A DNA stretch of 13,036 nt, taken from Asaia bogorensis (GTDB lineage: Bacteria; Pseudomonadota; Alphaproteobacteria; Acetobacterales; Acetobacteraceae). The notes beneath the pieces were generated by a model. It worked only from the letters and a program-made list of their open reading frames with translations, had not been told where the DNA came from and did no database searches. Shown here in pieces: positions 11,643 through 13,036 of the stretch (position 1 is its first letter; every line of letters starts with the position of its first letter). The position numbers were made by a program, and so were the translations under genes. The DNA lies in assembly GCA_945886995.1 (NCBI GenBank), contig CAMCZJ010000071.1, positions 1 through 13,036 of the forward strand, written 5' to 3'.

Positions 11643-13036
11643 ACCATACTATACCCCGGCACGCCTTTCAGCGCCTCGGTCGTATCAAAATCGCGCAGCA
11701 CCGCGTCATCGGCCATCTCCACCTCCACGCAGCGATCGGCATATTTGCCGGCAAGATGTCGCGCGCCGACATCGCCGGTAATCGCCAGCATCTCGGGCAG
11801 GAATTCGCGTGACCAGAGCATGGGATTGCCCTGCTTGCCGCGGAAGGTCGGCATCACAATCGCGCGGCCTTCTTCCGGATCAAACGCCGCCATCAACCGA
11901 TCGAGCATGGCCGCACTCACCAGCGGCATATCGCCCAGGCACACCATGAAGCCTTCAATATCTTCGGGCAAAGCTTGCAGCCCTGCCTTCAAGGACGCAG
12001 AAAGCCCCTGCGCGTAATCCTCGGCAATCGCGAATTGCACGGCGCGGCCGGCAAGCGCTTCCTCCACCCGGTCATGCTCATGGCCTGTCACCACAATGAT
12101 TGGCCGCGCATGGGAAGCGAGCACTTGTTCCACGACGCGCACCACCATGGGCACGCCATCATTATCCGTGACCAGCAGTTTGTTCAGCGGCGCCATGCGG
12201 CGCGACCGACCAGCGGCCAACACAATCGCTGCAACGCGGCGGCCTCGGCGTGGCGCAAGCGCGGGTGGCGGCGTGCGCGGCGCCTGTTCGCGCGGCAGGG
12301 GACGCAGTTCGATTTCCTTGAGCAAGCCGCCAACGCCCATGGCGCCGATATCTTCCGGCGTTACCTCAAGCCCCGCGAAAAGCCGTTGCAGCACCCAATC
12401 AAAGCCATTCAGCTTCGGGCTACGCGCGCAGCCGGGCAGCACCATGGCGGGGATTTTGCCGATGTGGCCGAGGCAGAGCAGGTTGCCGGGATCAACGGGC
12501 ATGCCGAAATGATCAATCACGCCGCCGGCGCGCACAATGGCGGCGGGGCCGACATCGCGCCGATCCACCACCGCAGAAGCGCCGGCCACCAGCAACATCT
12601 CGGCACCCGCGCGACGTAGCCGGGACAGCGCATCGGAAATCGCGACCGTATCGTGGCGCACGCGTTCCACCGACATGAGCGTGCCACAGAGCCCCGCGAT
12701 GCGTTCTTCCGTCGCTTCAATCGCGCCTTCCATGACGCTTTCCTTGATGCCGGGCAATTCAGACAGCACAAGGCCAACTTTCAAGGCGCGGAAGGGATGA
12801 ATGGCAAGCACTGGCCCCGCGCCGCTTTTCGCGACCGCTTCCACCACGCCCAGCATTTGCCCGGGCACGGCAAAGGGAATGACCTTAATGGTCGCGACCA
12901 TTTCCTTCGTGTTGACGGGCGTGAAATTGGGCAAAGTCGCAATCGTCAGGCTTTCATCCACCGCATTCATGCGCGCGATGCGCCTGGTATCCAGCACCAA
13001 AAGCCCAGCGGTTTCGGCCAGGATATTCACGCGCCC
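11636..13036 (-). CDS. Molybdopterin-binding domain fused to MobA-like nucleotidyltransferase, N-terminus missing
   Basis: This is a two-domain protein of molybdenum cofactor metabolism. From the GTG at 13030, residues 70-240 form a MoeA/MogA-type molybdopterin-binding domain (GLVLSELPGIKESVMEG, AEMLLVAGASAVVDRRDVGPAAI, GNLLCLGHIGKIPAMVLPGCARSPKLNGFDWVL). A Pro/Arg-rich linker runs from 246 to 265. Residues 266-464 form a MobA-like nucleotidyltransferase with LAAGRSRRM and the metal-binding GDMP. Such fusions usually help mature xanthine dehydrogenase or CO dehydrogenase-type enzymes by making the cytosine or guanine dinucleotide cofactor. The frame is open beyond 13030 to the window edge, and family members have roughly 70-100 more residues, so the GTG is probably internal. 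The stop lies 14 bases from the VOC stop on the other strand. Confidence 0.92.
   Translation of the reverse strand, partial: GRVNILAETAGLLVLDTRRIARMNAVDESLTIATLPNFTPVNTKEMVATIKVIPFAVPGQMLGVVEAVAKSGAGPVLAIHPFRALKVGLVLSELPGIKESVMEGAIEATEERIAGLCGTLMSVERVRHDTVAISDALSRLRRAGAEMLLVAGASAVVDRRDVGPAAIVRAGGVIDHFGMPVDPGNLLCLGHIGKIPAMVLPGCARSPKLNGFDWVLQRLFAGLEVTPEDIGAMGVGGLLKEIELRPLPREQAPRTPPPALAPRRGRRVAAIVLAAGRSRRMAPLNKLLVTDNDGVPMVVRVVEQVLASHARPIIVVTGHEHDRVEEALAGRAVQFAIAEDYAQGLSASLKAGLQALPEDIEGFMVCLGDMPLVSAAMLDRLMAAFDPEEGRAIVMPTFRGKQGNPMLWSREFLPEMLAITGDVGARHLAGKYADRCVEVEMADDAVLRDFDTTEALKGVPGYSMVR

Noticed and set aside
1..13036. CRISPR array, insertion sequence, tRNA, toxin-antitoxin or defence system
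   Set aside because: I saw no regularly spaced repeats, transposase-like protein, terminal repeats, tRNA cloverleaf or known defence domains. Coding sequence is continuous and ordinary in composition.

Overview
The window looks like chromosomal DNA from a GC-rich alphaproteobacterium, probably Rhodospirillales and perhaps Acetobacteraceae. This rests on the divergent fliX/flgI pair with a sigma-54 promoter (a Caulobacter-type flagellar arrangement), the alphaproteobacterial form of DksA that has lost most of its zinc cysteines, the FlgJ that is only a rod-binding domain, and the uniformly GC-rich coding sequence. I read this from gene style only and could not run a database search.

Layout: (1) 1-1227, the 3' part of priA (replication restart helicase), cut by the window edge. 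(2) 1255-4233, a flagellar block. dksA and fliX lie on the minus strand; flgI, a flgJ-type rod-binding gene and a probable FlgN-like chaperone gene lie on the plus strand as an overlapping operon. The 158-bp divergent region carries a consensus sigma-54 promoter for flgI and two tandem 19-bp palindrome-like sites that suit an enhancer-binding regulator such as FlbD. FliX is the known partner of FlbD, so regulator and target sit back to back. A strong intrinsic terminator closes the plus-strand operon. (3) 4321-7871, five minus-strand genes that read as one operon: an unrecognised 164-aa protein, a small lipoprotein, an MFS transporter, a Gfo/Idh/MocA oxidoreductase and a RidA-family protein. 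The last gene has an 83-bp leader with three inverted repeats. (4) 7966-11621, plus strand: amidase-signature hydrolase, LysR regulator, DoxX-family membrane protein and a two-module VOC (CatE-like) protein. The DoxX-VOC pair resembles the catDE quinone/catechol stress pair of Bacillus, here behind a LysR regulator instead of MarR-family ones. (5) 11636-13036, minus strand: a molybdopterin-binding domain fused to a MobA-like nucleotidyltransferase, cut at its N-terminus by the window edge.

All coding sequence appears intact apart from the two edge-truncated genes. I saw no tRNA, rRNA, CRISPR array, insertion sequence, toxin-antitoxin pair or defence system, and no gap longer than about 160 bases. 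Most of the window is ordinary housekeeping and metabolic sequence. The parts most worth a second look are the fliX/flgI control region, the catDE-like module with its AT-rich leader, the repeat-rich ridA leader and the hairpins that join convergent genes at their stop codons.
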